Of a stretch of DNA of 47,467 nucleotides, positions 16,917 to 25,354 are shown piece after piece; position 1 is the stretch's first letter; each line of letters opens with the position of its first letter. The notes beneath the pieces are model-generated. The model was not told the DNA's origin. It worked only from the letters and a program-made list of their open reading frames with translations, and ran no database searches. A program made the translations under genes and the position numbers. The stretch is from Siminovitchia terrae. Its GTDB lineage: Bacteria > Bacillota > Bacilli > Bacillales > Bacillaceae_C. The stretch lies in contig NZ_QYTW02000005.1 of NCBI RefSeq assembly GCF_003605405.2, positions 116,936 to 164,402 of the forward strand, written 5' to 3'.

Positions 16917-17181
16917 ATGGAGATTTTTGACATCTCTTAAATAAGTAAAATAATTGATCTTCATTTATTTGATTTATGGGAAAATTCACTTATGTAAAAT
17001 ATTGGCGATTATGGTTTTTACCTCTGACTTGATGTACTTCGTGCGGTTTTACAACGAGATGAACAAGCCTTCCTTGTAAAATCTGTAGCACACGGAACAC
17101 ATTTTTCATGATTCTGCTCTATGATCTTGAGCGACTGAGCGTTAGAATTGGCATTGCATGTTAGGTTTTAAATGTAAATAT

Positions 17182-17375
17182 TTAACTTCATTCAGCAGAA
17201 GTCTCCCACTTCTGTAAGTGGTGAGATGAATCCATATTGTTATTCCATTCAGTGGGGGTTCAAACCCCGGCTGAATAAAGTTAAAGCCTCCGGCGGATGC
17301 CACAGATTTTCAGAGGGAATTTATTGATCGGAGCTCGATAAAATCTGGGCGCAAATACGCCAAGGCGCATTTGAT
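17182..17375 (+). repeat. TTAAC...TTGAT structured repeat, copy 1
   Basis: A full-length copy of 194 bp. Order of parts: TTAACTTCATTCAGC; a hairpin TCTCCCACTT/AAGTGGTGAG; a GGGG-TTCAAA-CCCC hairpin; GCTGAATAAAGTTAA, which pairs with the left end; the GC-rich line CCTCCGGCGGATGCCACAG; a long stem CAGATTTT..TTAT/GCTCGATAAAATCTG; and the right-end stem around ACGCC/GGCGCATTTGAT. This copy is intergenic, 62 bases upstream of the csiD promoter. Its left arm of the long stem has TTGATC instead of TCGAGC, weakening that stem. Confidence 0.9.
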
Positions 17376-17436
17376 TGGAAATATTTAAGGCGTTTTTTGA
17401 ATAGAAAAATTGGAAAGAATAAAATGTGAATTTTTG

Positions 17437-17465
17437 TTGACATATTTTGTACACGGTGGTATTCT
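17437..17465 (+). promoter_or_regulatory. csiD promoter
   Basis: TTGACA (17437-17442), 17 bases, TATTCT (17460-17465). The spacer carries TTGTACA, which could be part of a GntR-type operator. csiD therefore has its own promoter, separate from lhgO. Confidence 0.6.
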
Positions 17466-17616
17466 TAAATCAAGCAATAATAAAACATATTCACCTTTTG
17501 AAAAATGCCTTTTCAAAATCCGTGAATAGTATAGATTTTTGGAGACGGAAAAAATAAAATATGCAGACTGCAATATTCGCTGTGACTCTACAACCATAGA
17601 GCGGTGAAGTGAATAT

Positions 17617-17677
17617 AAGCCAGTTGTTGATATACGACCTTTCCTAACAGGATAGGTGTATCAACAGCTGGCTTTTT
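17617..17677 (+). terminator. leader terminator before csiD
   Basis: AGCCAGTTGTTGATA (17618-17632) pairs with TATCAACAGCTGGCT (17659-17673) with one G-T wobble, then TTTTT. It lies about 150 bases after the promoter and 59 before the csiD ATG, so csiD expression needs readthrough. Confidence 0.75.
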
Positions 17678-17735
17678 ATGTTTTCTTTTCTCCACGACTA
17701 AAATTATACTTTTCATTAAACAGGAGGAATCTCTA

Positions 17736-18668
17736 ATGGGCGTTACACAAGAATTGAAATACCTTAAAACAGGAAAGGCTTATGAAGTAAAGGAACATCC
17801 ACAATCCAAGCGTTTGTATCACGTTGAAGTCTCTAAAGAAGCCATTGCTAAATTCTTAGCAGCTGTTGAAGAAAAGGGCATCACTGTTCAAACATTGGAA
17901 TACACACCATATCAACGTCAGATCATTTCTTCTCTTCTTCAAGACTTCGTTGGCGAAGACCTTGGCGATGTTCTAAGAAGCATTGTTCACGACCGTGAGT
18001 CCGGTGGTTTCACAGTTGGTTTGGAAGGTGTAACAGAAGATACTGACGAGTTTGTCATCTTCGGAACAGCAATCTCTCACTTGGTTGGTATGCCAAACTT
18101 TGATGCGATGACTGGTAAATATTATGCACGCTTCACAGTTAAGCACACTGACAACAGTGACTCTTTCCTTCGTCAAGCATACCGTCTATTCACAATGCAT
18201 ACTGACGGAACATTCGTTGACGAGCCAACTGACTGGTTGCTTATGATGAAAATGGTTGAAGAAAATGCAGTCGGCGGTGAATCAAGACTTCTTCACTTGG
18301 ATGACTGGAAAGAGCTTGATAAATTTGCGAACAATCCGCTTGGAAAGCATAAGTTCACATATATTGCTCCTCCAAGCAAAAACGTAACACAAACAGTTGA
18401 TCGTGCTACTTTCTTCAACGTAAACGACAAGCCATGCATCTGCTTTATCGATCAGTTCGTATATCCTGAATCAATTGAACAAGCAAAATACTTGGAAGAT
18501 CTTTCCGCATCTATTGAAGCAGACGATAGCGTACTTGAATTGGAACTTCCAGTCGGAGACCTTGTTGTACTTAACAACTTGTTCTGGATGCACGGACGTG
18601 CAGCATTCGAAGTAAACCCTGACTTAAACCGCGAATTGATGCGCCAACGTGGACGCTTCGTTGAATAA
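17736..18668 (+). CDS. csiD: glutarate 2-hydroxylase CsiD/GlaH
   Basis: CsiD is an Fe(II)/2-oxoglutarate-dependent dioxygenase that turns glutarate, oxygen and 2-oxoglutarate into L-2-hydroxyglutarate, succinate and CO2. The 310-residue length is typical. The iron ligands are visible: His155 and Asp157 in MHTDGTFVDEPTDWLL, and His286 in LFWMHGRAAF; Arg304 or Arg306 in RQRGRF would bind 2-oxoglutarate. Next to lhgO, the product is consumed directly. It has a private promoter and leader terminator. Codon choice looks smooth and highly expressed (many AAC, TTC, GAC codons), somewhat unlike its neighbours. A strong AGGAGG precedes the ATG. Confidence 0.96.
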   Translation: MGVTQELKYLKTGKAYEVKEHPQSKRLYHVEVSKEAIAKFLAAVEEKGITVQTLEYTPYQRQIISSLLQDFVGEDLGDVLRSIVHDRESGGFTVGLEGVTEDTDEFVIFGTAISHLVGMPNFDAMTGKYYARFTVKHTDNSDSFLRQAYRLFTMHTDGTFVDEPTDWLLMMKMVEENAVGGESRLLHLDDWKELDKFANNPLGKHKFTYIAPPSKNVTQTVDRATFFNVNDKPCICFIDQFVYPESIEQAKYLEDLSASIEADDSVLELELPVGDLVVLNNLFWMHGRAAFEVNPDLNRELMRQRGRFVE

Positions 18669-18721
18669 TTTTAACTAAGTCATTTGTTTACTCAATTGTT
18701 AATAACCTCTACCTTCATTTT

Positions 18722-18752
18722 GCGCACCCGGTTTCGGGTGCGATTTTTTTTA
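18722..18752 (+). terminator. csiD terminator
   Basis: CGCACCCG-GTTT-CGGGTGCG followed by a run of eight T residues. Confidence 0.9.
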
Positions 18753-18774
18753 TGGTCACCTAAATGTTGAATTC

Positions 18775-18945
18775 AGCTCCGACGTACAGAAAGTCGTGCT
18801 ATAATGCGGCTTTCGTCACCGTGCTGTCCGGTTGGCGAGTGCCATCGACGCTAGGATTAAGTCAAACGCTGCTGAAGGTAAACTACCATTCTTCAGCGTT
18901 CGCCTAGCTTTGCGCCGATAAGCAGGCACTTGCGCTTATGTTCTT
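18775..18945. repeat. diverged Bacillus-type intergenic repeat
   Basis: The stretch between csiD and the convergent sigma-54 regulator has no gene. Its right part, GCCGATAAGCAGGCACTTGCGC, resembles the right end of the element at 43087-43204 (GCCGATAGACGGGCGCCTTGCGC), and CAGCTCC near 18775 resembles its left end. A hairpin AACGCTG..GAAG/CTTC..CGTT lies inside. Read as a diverged member of the same family. Confidence 0.4.
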
Positions 18946-18990
18946 CCCAAAAAATAATCACCACTCCAAAGGAGCAGTGTAATATGACAT

Positions 18991-20736
18991 CTAGGTAAGG
19001 TCGTATTTCTTCAATTTATAATTTAGATTTTGTCTGGAGATTCCTAAAAGTTTACCAGCTCTTGTCACATTTCCATTTTCCTCTTCTAAAGCAAGCTGTA
19101 TAAGAGTACGTTCCAATTTTTCTTTCTGCTCCTCTAAACTTCCTCCTGAAAGCAATGAAAGCTTTGGAATGTCCCGGTCTACAGTTATTTGCGCATATTC
19201 ATTGGCTCTTGCCTGGAAGGTTGCTGATAAATGGTGATAAGCAATAGCATTTTCTCCATCCAGCATATTGATACAGCCTTCAATTGTATGTTCTAATTCC
19301 CTTATATTTCCGGGCCATTCGTAATTCAGAAAAATATCCATGACCTCCGATTCCACTTTATCGACCCTGATCTGTAATCTTTCACTGTGTTTTTGAAGGA
19401 AATGGTCAATTAATACTGGGATGTCTTCTTTCCTTTTTTTTAAGGGTTGAATAATAATATTAACCACACTTAAACGATAGAACAGATCTTCCCTCAATCT
19501 TCCATTTTCTATGGCTACGTAAGGGTCTTCATTGATTGTGGCAATCACCCTGACATCAACGTCAATGGATTTCTTTGCTCCAAGGCGTTGTATTGTCTTC
19601 TCTTGTAAAAAGCGCAAAAGTTTAGCTTGCAGATTAATTCCCATGGAATTTATTTCATCTAAAAGCAAAGTGCCGCTATGAGCCTGCTCTATCAACCCTT
19701 CTCTATCGATAGCTCCAGTGAAACTGCCGACAGAAGTACCGAATAACAACCCCTCCAATAAATGCTCAGGGAGTGCAGCGCAATTTTGGGCGATAAAAGG
19801 GAAGTTTTTTCTGGGACTGTCGTTATGTATGCTTTGAGCAAATAACTCTTTGCCCGTTCCTGTATCCCCGATAATAAGGGTGGATGATGATGTCCGGGCG
19901 GCTCTCCTGGCCTGATCTACTGTTTGGCGCATCACTCTGCTTGTAAAAACAATGTCCTTGAATTGAAACCGGGTATTGTTGTTTTTGTTTTTTGATTTAT
20001 ATGTATTTTCCCTGACAGGATCATTTTTAAAGTTACGGATAGTCTCTTCCAATTGTTTCTGTTCCGTAATATCTTTCAAAATTTCAACAGCTCCGACTTG
20101 TTTTGAGCCTATGTTTAGAGTTTTTGATTTTGAGAGTGTGGTAATAGCTTTCCCGCTATTTGTGAAATGGGTTTCCCGATAGTTCAATGACTTCGAGAGT
20201 CTTAAGGTCTTTAATAGGATGGTGGAGTGCTCGTCTATATCTGGAAAGGCCTCCCGGAACAGTTTCTGTTTCACAGAGTCTGGTTCACGAAGGTCAATCT
20301 CCCCCATCTTTTTATTATAGAAAAGGATTTTACCCTCCATATTAATAGCGCATACTCCTTCTTCGAGCATATCGAGAATTGAATGATACAGGAATTTTTG
20401 TTCAGTTGCCTGCTGCAGTTTATACTTTAAAAGCTGTTGCTGGGTAATGTCTTTAATGATCAAAAGGAAACGATCATTAAAAGGAACAATATTCATCAAT
20501 AACTCCTTGGTGCCGAATGAGAATGATATTCCGGTCATCTCATCAGTTGTCATCAAGAACTTTTGATACTCCAGTGGAATCAATTCAAAAACAGATGTTT
20601 CTCCCAAGGTTTTTGAGCTGAGTTCAAACAAGCGAAGGGCAGATCTATTTGCTTTTTTAATCTGGCCCTCATGATTAATAATCAACATGCTGTCAAAGCA
20701 AACGTTCCATACATTCTCGAGATCCACTTGTTCCAT
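18991..20736 (-). CDS. sigma-54-dependent PAS activator
   Basis: A 581-residue enhancer-binding activator. Two PAS-like segments occupy roughly residues 1-100 and 110-225 (each ending in an ITQQQ or ITEQKQ linker), so it senses a small ligand or redox state. The AAA+ domain has Walker A GDTGTGKE, the sigma-54 contact loop as GSFTGA (consensus GAFTGA) and Walker B GTLLLDEI. The C-terminal Fis-type HTH is NVTRAGKLLGISRQNLNYKLKKYDL. ATG 20736 is chosen over a TTG six codons upstream, which overlaps the GGAGAG site. It is divergent from a -24/-12 promoter, so it should activate the permease and the amine genes downstream. Confidence 0.94.
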   Translation of the reverse strand: MEQVDLENVWNVCFDSMLIINHEGQIKKANRSALRLFELSSKTLGETSVFELIPLEYQKFLMTTDEMTGISFSFGTKELLMNIVPFNDRFLLIIKDITQQQLLKYKLQQATEQKFLYHSILDMLEEGVCAINMEGKILFYNKKMGEIDLREPDSVKQKLFREAFPDIDEHSTILLKTLRLSKSLNYRETHFTNSGKAITTLSKSKTLNIGSKQVGAVEILKDITEQKQLEETIRNFKNDPVRENTYKSKNKNNNTRFQFKDIVFTSRVMRQTVDQARRAARTSSSTLIIGDTGTGKELFAQSIHNDSPRKNFPFIAQNCAALPEHLLEGLLFGTSVGSFTGAIDREGLIEQAHSGTLLLDEINSMGINLQAKLLRFLQEKTIQRLGAKKSIDVDVRVIATINEDPYVAIENGRLREDLFYRLSVVNIIIQPLKKRKEDIPVLIDHFLQKHSERLQIRVDKVESEVMDIFLNYEWPGNIRELEHTIEGCINMLDGENAIAYHHLSATFQARANEYAQITVDRDIPKLSLLSGGSLEEQKEKLERTLIQLALEEENGNVTRAGKLLGISRQNLNYKLKKYDLT

Positions 20737-20820
20737 ATCAACGTATCTCTCCAATCTATTATGAATGACGAATTATTAATATTTATCTTTCAATTGTAAA
20801 TAATACGAAAGGAAAGACAA

Positions 20821-20861
20821 ATATTTTTCGAAAAATATCTTTCTACGAAAAGAATTTTTCG
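20821..20861. promoter_or_regulatory. upstream activator sites
   Basis: ATATTTTTCGAAAAATAT (20821-20838) is a perfect 18 bp palindrome, and CGAAAAGAATTTTTCG (20846-20861) is a second, imperfect one 25 bases on. They lie 55-95 bases before the -24 box, the usual place for sigma-54 activator binding. Confidence 0.65.
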
Positions 20862-20914
20862 GTGAAAAGTCTAGCTATTCATATAAATACCGCTAAATAT
20901 AAGAGAAAAATATC

Positions 20915-20930
20915 TGGCATAACTTTTGCA
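20915..20930 (+). promoter_or_regulatory. sigma-54 (-24/-12) promoter
   Basis: TGGCATAACTTTTGCA has GG and GC dinucleotides at the required spacing (TGGCA-N5-TTGCA-like). It faces the APC permease and lies opposite the sigma-54 activator gene. Confidence 0.85.
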
Positions 20931-20971
20931 ATATGAAATATTAGAAAGTGATTGTCTGTTGATTATATATT

Positions 20972-20985
20972 TGTGAACGCTTTCA
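20972..20985 (+). promoter_or_regulatory. putative CcpA cre site
   Basis: TGTGAACGCTTTCA fits the cre pattern TGWNANCGNTNWCA. It lies downstream of the -12 box and 19 bases before the start codon, where CcpA would block elongation when preferred sugars are present. Confidence 0.65.
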
Positions 20986-21004
20986 AAAAGGGAGGAGTGT
21001 GGAC

Positions 21005-22366
21005 ATGGCAAAAGTACAATTATTGGAAATTGAACCAATAAGGAATCTTAAGTTCCGGCATCTTTGGGCATTGGGTGTCGGTGCAGTAGTTGGTGATGGG
21101 ATTTTTCTTTTGATTGGAGAAGGAATTGCTACGGCTGGACCGAGTGCCGTTCTGGCTTATTTTATTGCTGGGCTGTTTCAATTCTTTTTAATGATCGCAT
21201 TGGCAGAAATAGCGATTGGCATGCCGTTTGCCGGGGGAATGTCTGTATGGGTTGAACGGTTTTTAGGAAAGTGGTGGGGATTTTTATCCGGATTTGCTTT
21301 TGCAGCTGGCTGGGTCCTTGCGGGCGGTGGTGTAAGTATGGCCCTAGGGACGATTACCTCCTGGTTCTTCCCTCAGTTGACTGGAAAAGTATGGACAACC
21401 ATATTTGCAATTATTTTTGTAAGCATATTTGCAATCTTAAACATCTATGGAACATCAATTGCTGCAAAAACCCAATTATATCTTGTGTTGCTGTTGACAG
21501 CAGGAATGCTATTGTTCGCTTTAATTGGGATAAAAGATATTAATGTGGATAATTTCAAAGAATGGATGCCTTATGGCACTTCCGGATTCTTAAGTGCGAT
21601 CCCTCTTGGTACATATGCGTATCTAGGAGCAGTGTCAATAGTGACCGCAGGGTCGGAAGTTGTTAACCCAAGAGACTTGCCAAGAGCCTTAATATGGTCG
21701 AGTGTTACGTTTCTTATCATTTATACAGTTGCTCAAATTGTCCTTCAAGGAATTATCCCATGGGATCAAGTGACAATAGACAGCTCGCCCTTTACTGAAG
21801 CCGCCAACATCGTCTTTGGATATGCAGGTGCTTTTATCATTAATTTAGTTGCATGGATTGCTGCAGCAACATGTATTTTAATGGGGACGTTCTACACGGC
21901 GTCTCGGATTTTCTTTTCGCAGGCAAGAAGAGGGTATTTACCGAAGTTTTTTGGTTATTTGCATCCGAAAACCCGCACACCTGTCTACGGCATTGTTTTC
22001 ATTTGGATTTGTTCGGTTGTCTTTATTTTGATTGGGAGTGTTAATCCCGATTTGATTTATGTCGAGTTTTCACTGCAGTTGACATTTGCATGGATTGTTT
22101 CTTGGGCGCTGGCTGTAGTTGCTGCAATCCTTTATAGAAAAAAATGCAAGAACGAAGTGGAAAAACTTGCTTGGAAACAGCCTTTATTTCCATTATTCCC
22201 AATCCTAGGGCTTATCGGTATTGGGATTGTTTTCTACGGAACATTCCTGGGAACACCTATGACATTGGTCAGAGGGCTAGTTTGGATCGTAGCGCTATTC
22301 ATCTTCTATAAAATCTACTATAAGGCCGATCAGAATAAAAGTAGCGATCAAGAGAAAGTCATTTAG
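21005..22366 (+). CDS. APC-family permease of amine cluster
   Basis: A 453-residue, about 12-segment APC transporter. The first helix carries GVGAVVGDGIFLLIGEGIATAGPSA, a typical APC unwound helix. Later segments include FAGGMSVWVERFLGKWWGFLSGF and TASRIFFSQARRGYLPKFFGYL. ATG 21005 is chosen because GGGAGGAG precedes it; a GTG at 20999 overlaps the site. It is the first gene downstream of the sigma-54 promoter and cre site, so it probably imports the inducer or growth substrate, an amine or amino acid. Its low similarity by eye to the permease at 11449 suggests a different substrate. Confidence 0.9.
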   Translation: MAKVQLLEIEPIRNLKFRHLWALGVGAVVGDGIFLLIGEGIATAGPSAVLAYFIAGLFQFFLMIALAEIAIGMPFAGGMSVWVERFLGKWWGFLSGFAFAAGWVLAGGGVSMALGTITSWFFPQLTGKVWTTIFAIIFVSIFAILNIYGTSIAAKTQLYLVLLLTAGMLLFALIGIKDINVDNFKEWMPYGTSGFLSAIPLGTYAYLGAVSIVTAGSEVVNPRDLPRALIWSSVTFLIIYTVAQIVLQGIIPWDQVTIDSSPFTEAANIVFGYAGAFIINLVAWIAAATCILMGTFYTASRIFFSQARRGYLPKFFGYLHPKTRTPVYGIVFIWICSVVFILIGSVNPDLIYVEFSLQLTFAWIVSWALAVVAAILYRKKCKNEVEKLAWKQPLFPLFPILGLIGIGIVFYGTFLGTPMTLVRGLVWIVALFIFYKIYYKADQNKSSDQEKVI

Positions 22367-22428
22367 TCATTTGACTGGAGATAAACTGTTCTCCCCTTGA
22401 ATTTTATTATTGTTACAAGTGGGACCAT

Positions 22429-22565
22429 TTAACTTCATTCAGTGGGGGTTCAAAACCCGGCTGAATATAGTCAAAGCCCCCGGCGGATGCCACAGATTTT
22501 CAGAGGGAATTTAACGAGCGGAGCTCGATAAAATCTGGGCGCAAATACGCCAAGGCGCATTTGAT
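22429..22565 (+). repeat. TTAAC...TTGAT structured repeat, copy 2 (short)
   Basis: A 137 bp copy that lacks the whole first hairpin block. TTCATTCAG joins directly to TGGGGGTTCAAA, as if recombination between the two CATTCAG strings of a full copy had removed the DNA between them. The remainder of the element, including the GGCGCATTTGAT end, is intact. It lies in the 5' region of the first ligase gene, 40 bases before its start. Confidence 0.88.
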
Positions 22566-22604
22566 CTATCGTACAAATAAACTAAGAGTTCTGGAGGTCC
22601 AATC

Positions 22605-23945
22605 TTGGATACAAAAGAAAAAGTTAAACAATTGATTGAAAAAAATGATATTGAGTTTCTTGATATTGGCTACATGGATTACGCTGCACTTTCGAGAATA
22701 CGTACGGTTCGTGTGGATCAGCTGGACAGCTTATTTGATCAGGGACTGAATTTTTTTGCAGGAATGATGAGCTTTAATGCTTTTGATGAATATATTCCAA
22801 ACCCAATGTATGGAATCGGAGACGGGGATTTTTTTGCCATCCCTGATCCTTCTACATTTGCCATTTTACCTCACAGGCAGAATACTGCTCGTATGTTTTG
22901 TGATCTTGTTGATGAAAATGGTGAGCCATGGCACGGGTGTCCGAGACAGGCTCTTAAGAGAGTGCTGAAGGAAGCTGAGGCAGAGTTTGGCGGTAATATG
23001 AGCTTGGCATTTGAGCAGGAAGCCTATTTGTTGAACGAAGTAGGCGGAAAGCTCGTTTCAGCAGACAATACCCATTGTTTTTCCATAGAAGGCATCCAAA
23101 TGCAGGAAAAGTTTTTGCATGAATTTGTTAAAGCCATGGAAGAAGCTGGGGTAAAAATTGAAAAAATATCGAGCGAGTACGGGCCTGGACAATTTGAAAT
23201 TAACTTGAAATATGCTCACGCTGTCAGGGCAGCCGACGAACAGGTACTCTTTATGCAGCTTTTTAAACAAATTGCGCTTGAAAATGGTTTGATTGGAACG
23301 CTCATGCCAAAACCTTTTCAAGATTTGTCAGGGAGCGGCCTGCATGTCCATATAAGCATGTTTAATAATGACGGAAAAAATGTGTTTGAAGATCTTGCCG
23401 ACCCGCTTGGACTAACAGAACAGGCAAGATACTTTGTCGGAGGATTATTGAAACATGCCCGCTCATTGGTAGCAATAGGAGCGCCGAGCATTAATTCATA
23501 TAAGCGACTGTATCCGGGATCTTTCGCCCCTGCACAGGTGTGTTATGGAGCAGGAAACCGCTCTACTTTAATTCGTGTTACGGAAAAACGCAGGGGAAGC
23601 CGCTTTGAATTTCGCGGGGCTGACGGTACGTGCAATCCCTATTTGCTGGCTGCCGCATTAGTTGCCGCTGGGTTGGATGGTGTGAAGGAGAAGCTGGATC
23701 CTGGAGAGCCGTTAAGTTCGGATGCCGGAATATTGACTGAAGAGGAAATGAAACGTCAGGGCATTGAGTGGATACCAAGTACTTTGGATGAAGCAATTAC
23801 AGAACTAGCAGGAAATAAAAAATTGGGAGAAATGCTTGGTAGGCATATTTGGGAAGAATTTATCAAGGTTAAGAGGACTGAAGTTGAAAAAGCAGCACGT
23901 CATGTGACTGATTGGGAAAGGGTAGAACTAAGCCGCCGGTTCTAA
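22605..23945 (+). CDS. glutamine synthetase-like gamma-glutamyl ligase 1
   Basis: A 446-residue GlnA-like enzyme of the PuuA/IpuC group, which uses ATP to join the gamma-carboxyl of glutamate to an amine. Conserved parts include AFEQEAYLL, SSEYGPGQFEINLKYA, GSGLHVHISMF, NSYKRLYPGSFAP and RFEFRGADGTCNPYL. The DGSS ammonia-site motif of true GlnA is not seen near the N-terminus, so it is not a housekeeping synthetase. The start is TTG 22605, seven bases after GGAGG. It heads a run with an aminotransferase and an amidohydrolase. Putrescine or another alkylamine is the likely substrate; which one cannot be read. It is paralogous to 27933-29300. Confidence 0.88.
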   Translation: MDTKEKVKQLIEKNDIEFLDIGYMDYAALSRIRTVRVDQLDSLFDQGLNFFAGMMSFNAFDEYIPNPMYGIGDGDFFAIPDPSTFAILPHRQNTARMFCDLVDENGEPWHGCPRQALKRVLKEAEAEFGGNMSLAFEQEAYLLNEVGGKLVSADNTHCFSIEGIQMQEKFLHEFVKAMEEAGVKIEKISSEYGPGQFEINLKYAHAVRAADEQVLFMQLFKQIALENGLIGTLMPKPFQDLSGSGLHVHISMFNNDGKNVFEDLADPLGLTEQARYFVGGLLKHARSLVAIGAPSINSYKRLYPGSFAPAQVCYGAGNRSTLIRVTEKRRGSRFEFRGADGTCNPYLLAAALVAAGLDGVKEKLDPGEPLSSDAGILTEEEMKRQGIEWIPSTLDEAITELAGNKKLGEMLGRHIWEEFIKVKRTEVEKAARHVTDWERVELSRRF

Positions 23946-23984
23946 TACAACGACAGTCCATCTCATGGTTAGCGAAGGAGGATC

Positions 23985-25322
23985 ATGATGAGCCAAACTG
24001 AAAAGTGGTTGGAAAAGGATCGCCAGTACGTAAGTGATGCATTAAAAATCCGCTTTTACCCACTTGCTGTAAAAAGTGGAAAAGGTGTGGTGCTGCGTGA
24101 TTTCGAAAACAATGAATATATTGATATTTCCGCTGGTTGGGCCGTTGCAAATATAGGATATGGCCACGAGAAAATGGCTTCAGCGCTTCAGGAGCAATAT
24201 AAGACTCTTTCATTTTCTTCTAATATTACAATCCCGGATAATCAAATGATTCAACTGTCGGAAAAGCTAGCTGGTATGCTTCCAGGAGAATTTAAGAAGA
24301 AAGTGTGGTACGGTTTGACCGGCTCCGATGCAAATGACTGTATAGCAAAATTAATTCCGATAAGTGCCAAACGTCCCCGGATGATCTCGTTCATGGGTTC
24401 CTATCACGGGCAGACTATGGGTTCCTTGAGCTTATCTGGACATACGGCCCAAGCACGCTTTGTCAGCGGGGCAAACGTTGTTAAGGCCCCATATCCCAAT
24501 CCATATCGCCCGCCTTTTGGCAGAACGGAAAGTCTGACCCAGCAAGTCATTGATTATATTGAAAATGAAATGTTTACTACGATTTGTCCGCCAGAGAGTA
24601 CAGCCGGCATCATTATTGAGGCAATCCAGAGTGACGGCGGCGTAATCGTTCCGCCGGATGATTTTCTCCCTGAACTTAGAAAGTTGTGTGACAGGCACGG
24701 TATTTATTTAATTGTTGACGAAGTGAAAGTGGGAATGGGTAGAACGGGCAAGTGGTTTGCATTTGAACATAGTGGAATAGAAGTGGATGCTGTATCTTTG
24801 GGGAAACCACTCGGAGGCGGGGTTCCGATCAGTGCTGTTATTGCCAGAAAAGAAATTTTGGATTGCGGAAATGCTCTTCATTTATTTACGTCAAGCGGGA
24901 ACCCAATCAGTACAAAAGCAGCCTTGACGAATCTATCGATTATTGAGGAAGAAAGATTGATTGGGAATGTGATAGAACAAGGCGAGTATTTCAAGAAGCA
25001 ACTGTTCGATTTGCAAACCAAGCACGAGATCATCGGAGATGTTCGTGGGAAAGGTCTGGCTTTGGGCGTTGAGCTTGTAGAAGACAGGGTTACGAAAAAG
25101 CCCGCATCTGAAAAAACTGCTGCTGTATGCTATCGTGCTTTTGAGCTTGGATTACTTGTGTTTTATGTAGGTGTACATAGCAATGTCATTGAAGTTACAC
25201 CGCCCCTTATTATCAATCGTAAAGAAATTGACATAGCTGTTGCCATTCTTGATCAGGCAATGGCAGATGTTGAACGAGGAAATGTCAACATGGATAAAGT
25301 CCGTCAATATGCCGGCTGGTAG
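23985..25322 (+). CDS. class III omega-aminotransferase
   Basis: A 445-residue PLP-dependent aminotransferase. The cofactor Lys is residue 274 (SLGKPLGGG), preceded by the Asp245 pair in LIVDEVKVGMGRTG, and the N-terminal DISAGWAVANIGYGH and FMGSYHGQTMGSL segments are typical. In this cluster it could transaminate the free amino end of a gamma-glutamyl diamine to the aldehyde, replacing the oxidase PuuB of the E. coli pathway, which is absent here. It may also cover for the decayed gabT at 8636-9390. AAGGAGG precedes two Met codons at 23985 and 23988. It is spaced 39 bases from the ligase gene. Confidence 0.92.
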   Translation: MMSQTEKWLEKDRQYVSDALKIRFYPLAVKSGKGVVLRDFENNEYIDISAGWAVANIGYGHEKMASALQEQYKTLSFSSNITIPDNQMIQLSEKLAGMLPGEFKKKVWYGLTGSDANDCIAKLIPISAKRPRMISFMGSYHGQTMGSLSLSGHTAQARFVSGANVVKAPYPNPYRPPFGRTESLTQQVIDYIENEMFTTICPPESTAGIIIEAIQSDGGVIVPPDDFLPELRKLCDRHGIYLIVDEVKVGMGRTGKWFAFEHSGIEVDAVSLGKPLGGGVPISAVIARKEILDCGNALHLFTSSGNPISTKAALTNLSIIEEERLIGNVIEQGEYFKKQLFDLQTKHEIIGDVRGKGLALGVELVEDRVTKKPASEKTAAVCYRAFELGLLVFYVGVHSNVIEVTPPLIINRKEIDIAVAILDQAMADVERGNVNMDKVRQYAGW

Positions 25323-25354
25323 GAAGTAAAATATAGTTCTCAAAGAGGAGGAAC

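Noticed and set aside
15512..17375. The intact tnpB element as mobiliser of the TTAAC...TTGAT repeats
   Set aside because: Its right end (GGTTCAA) and left hairpin do not match the ends of the repeats, and it encodes no TnpA.
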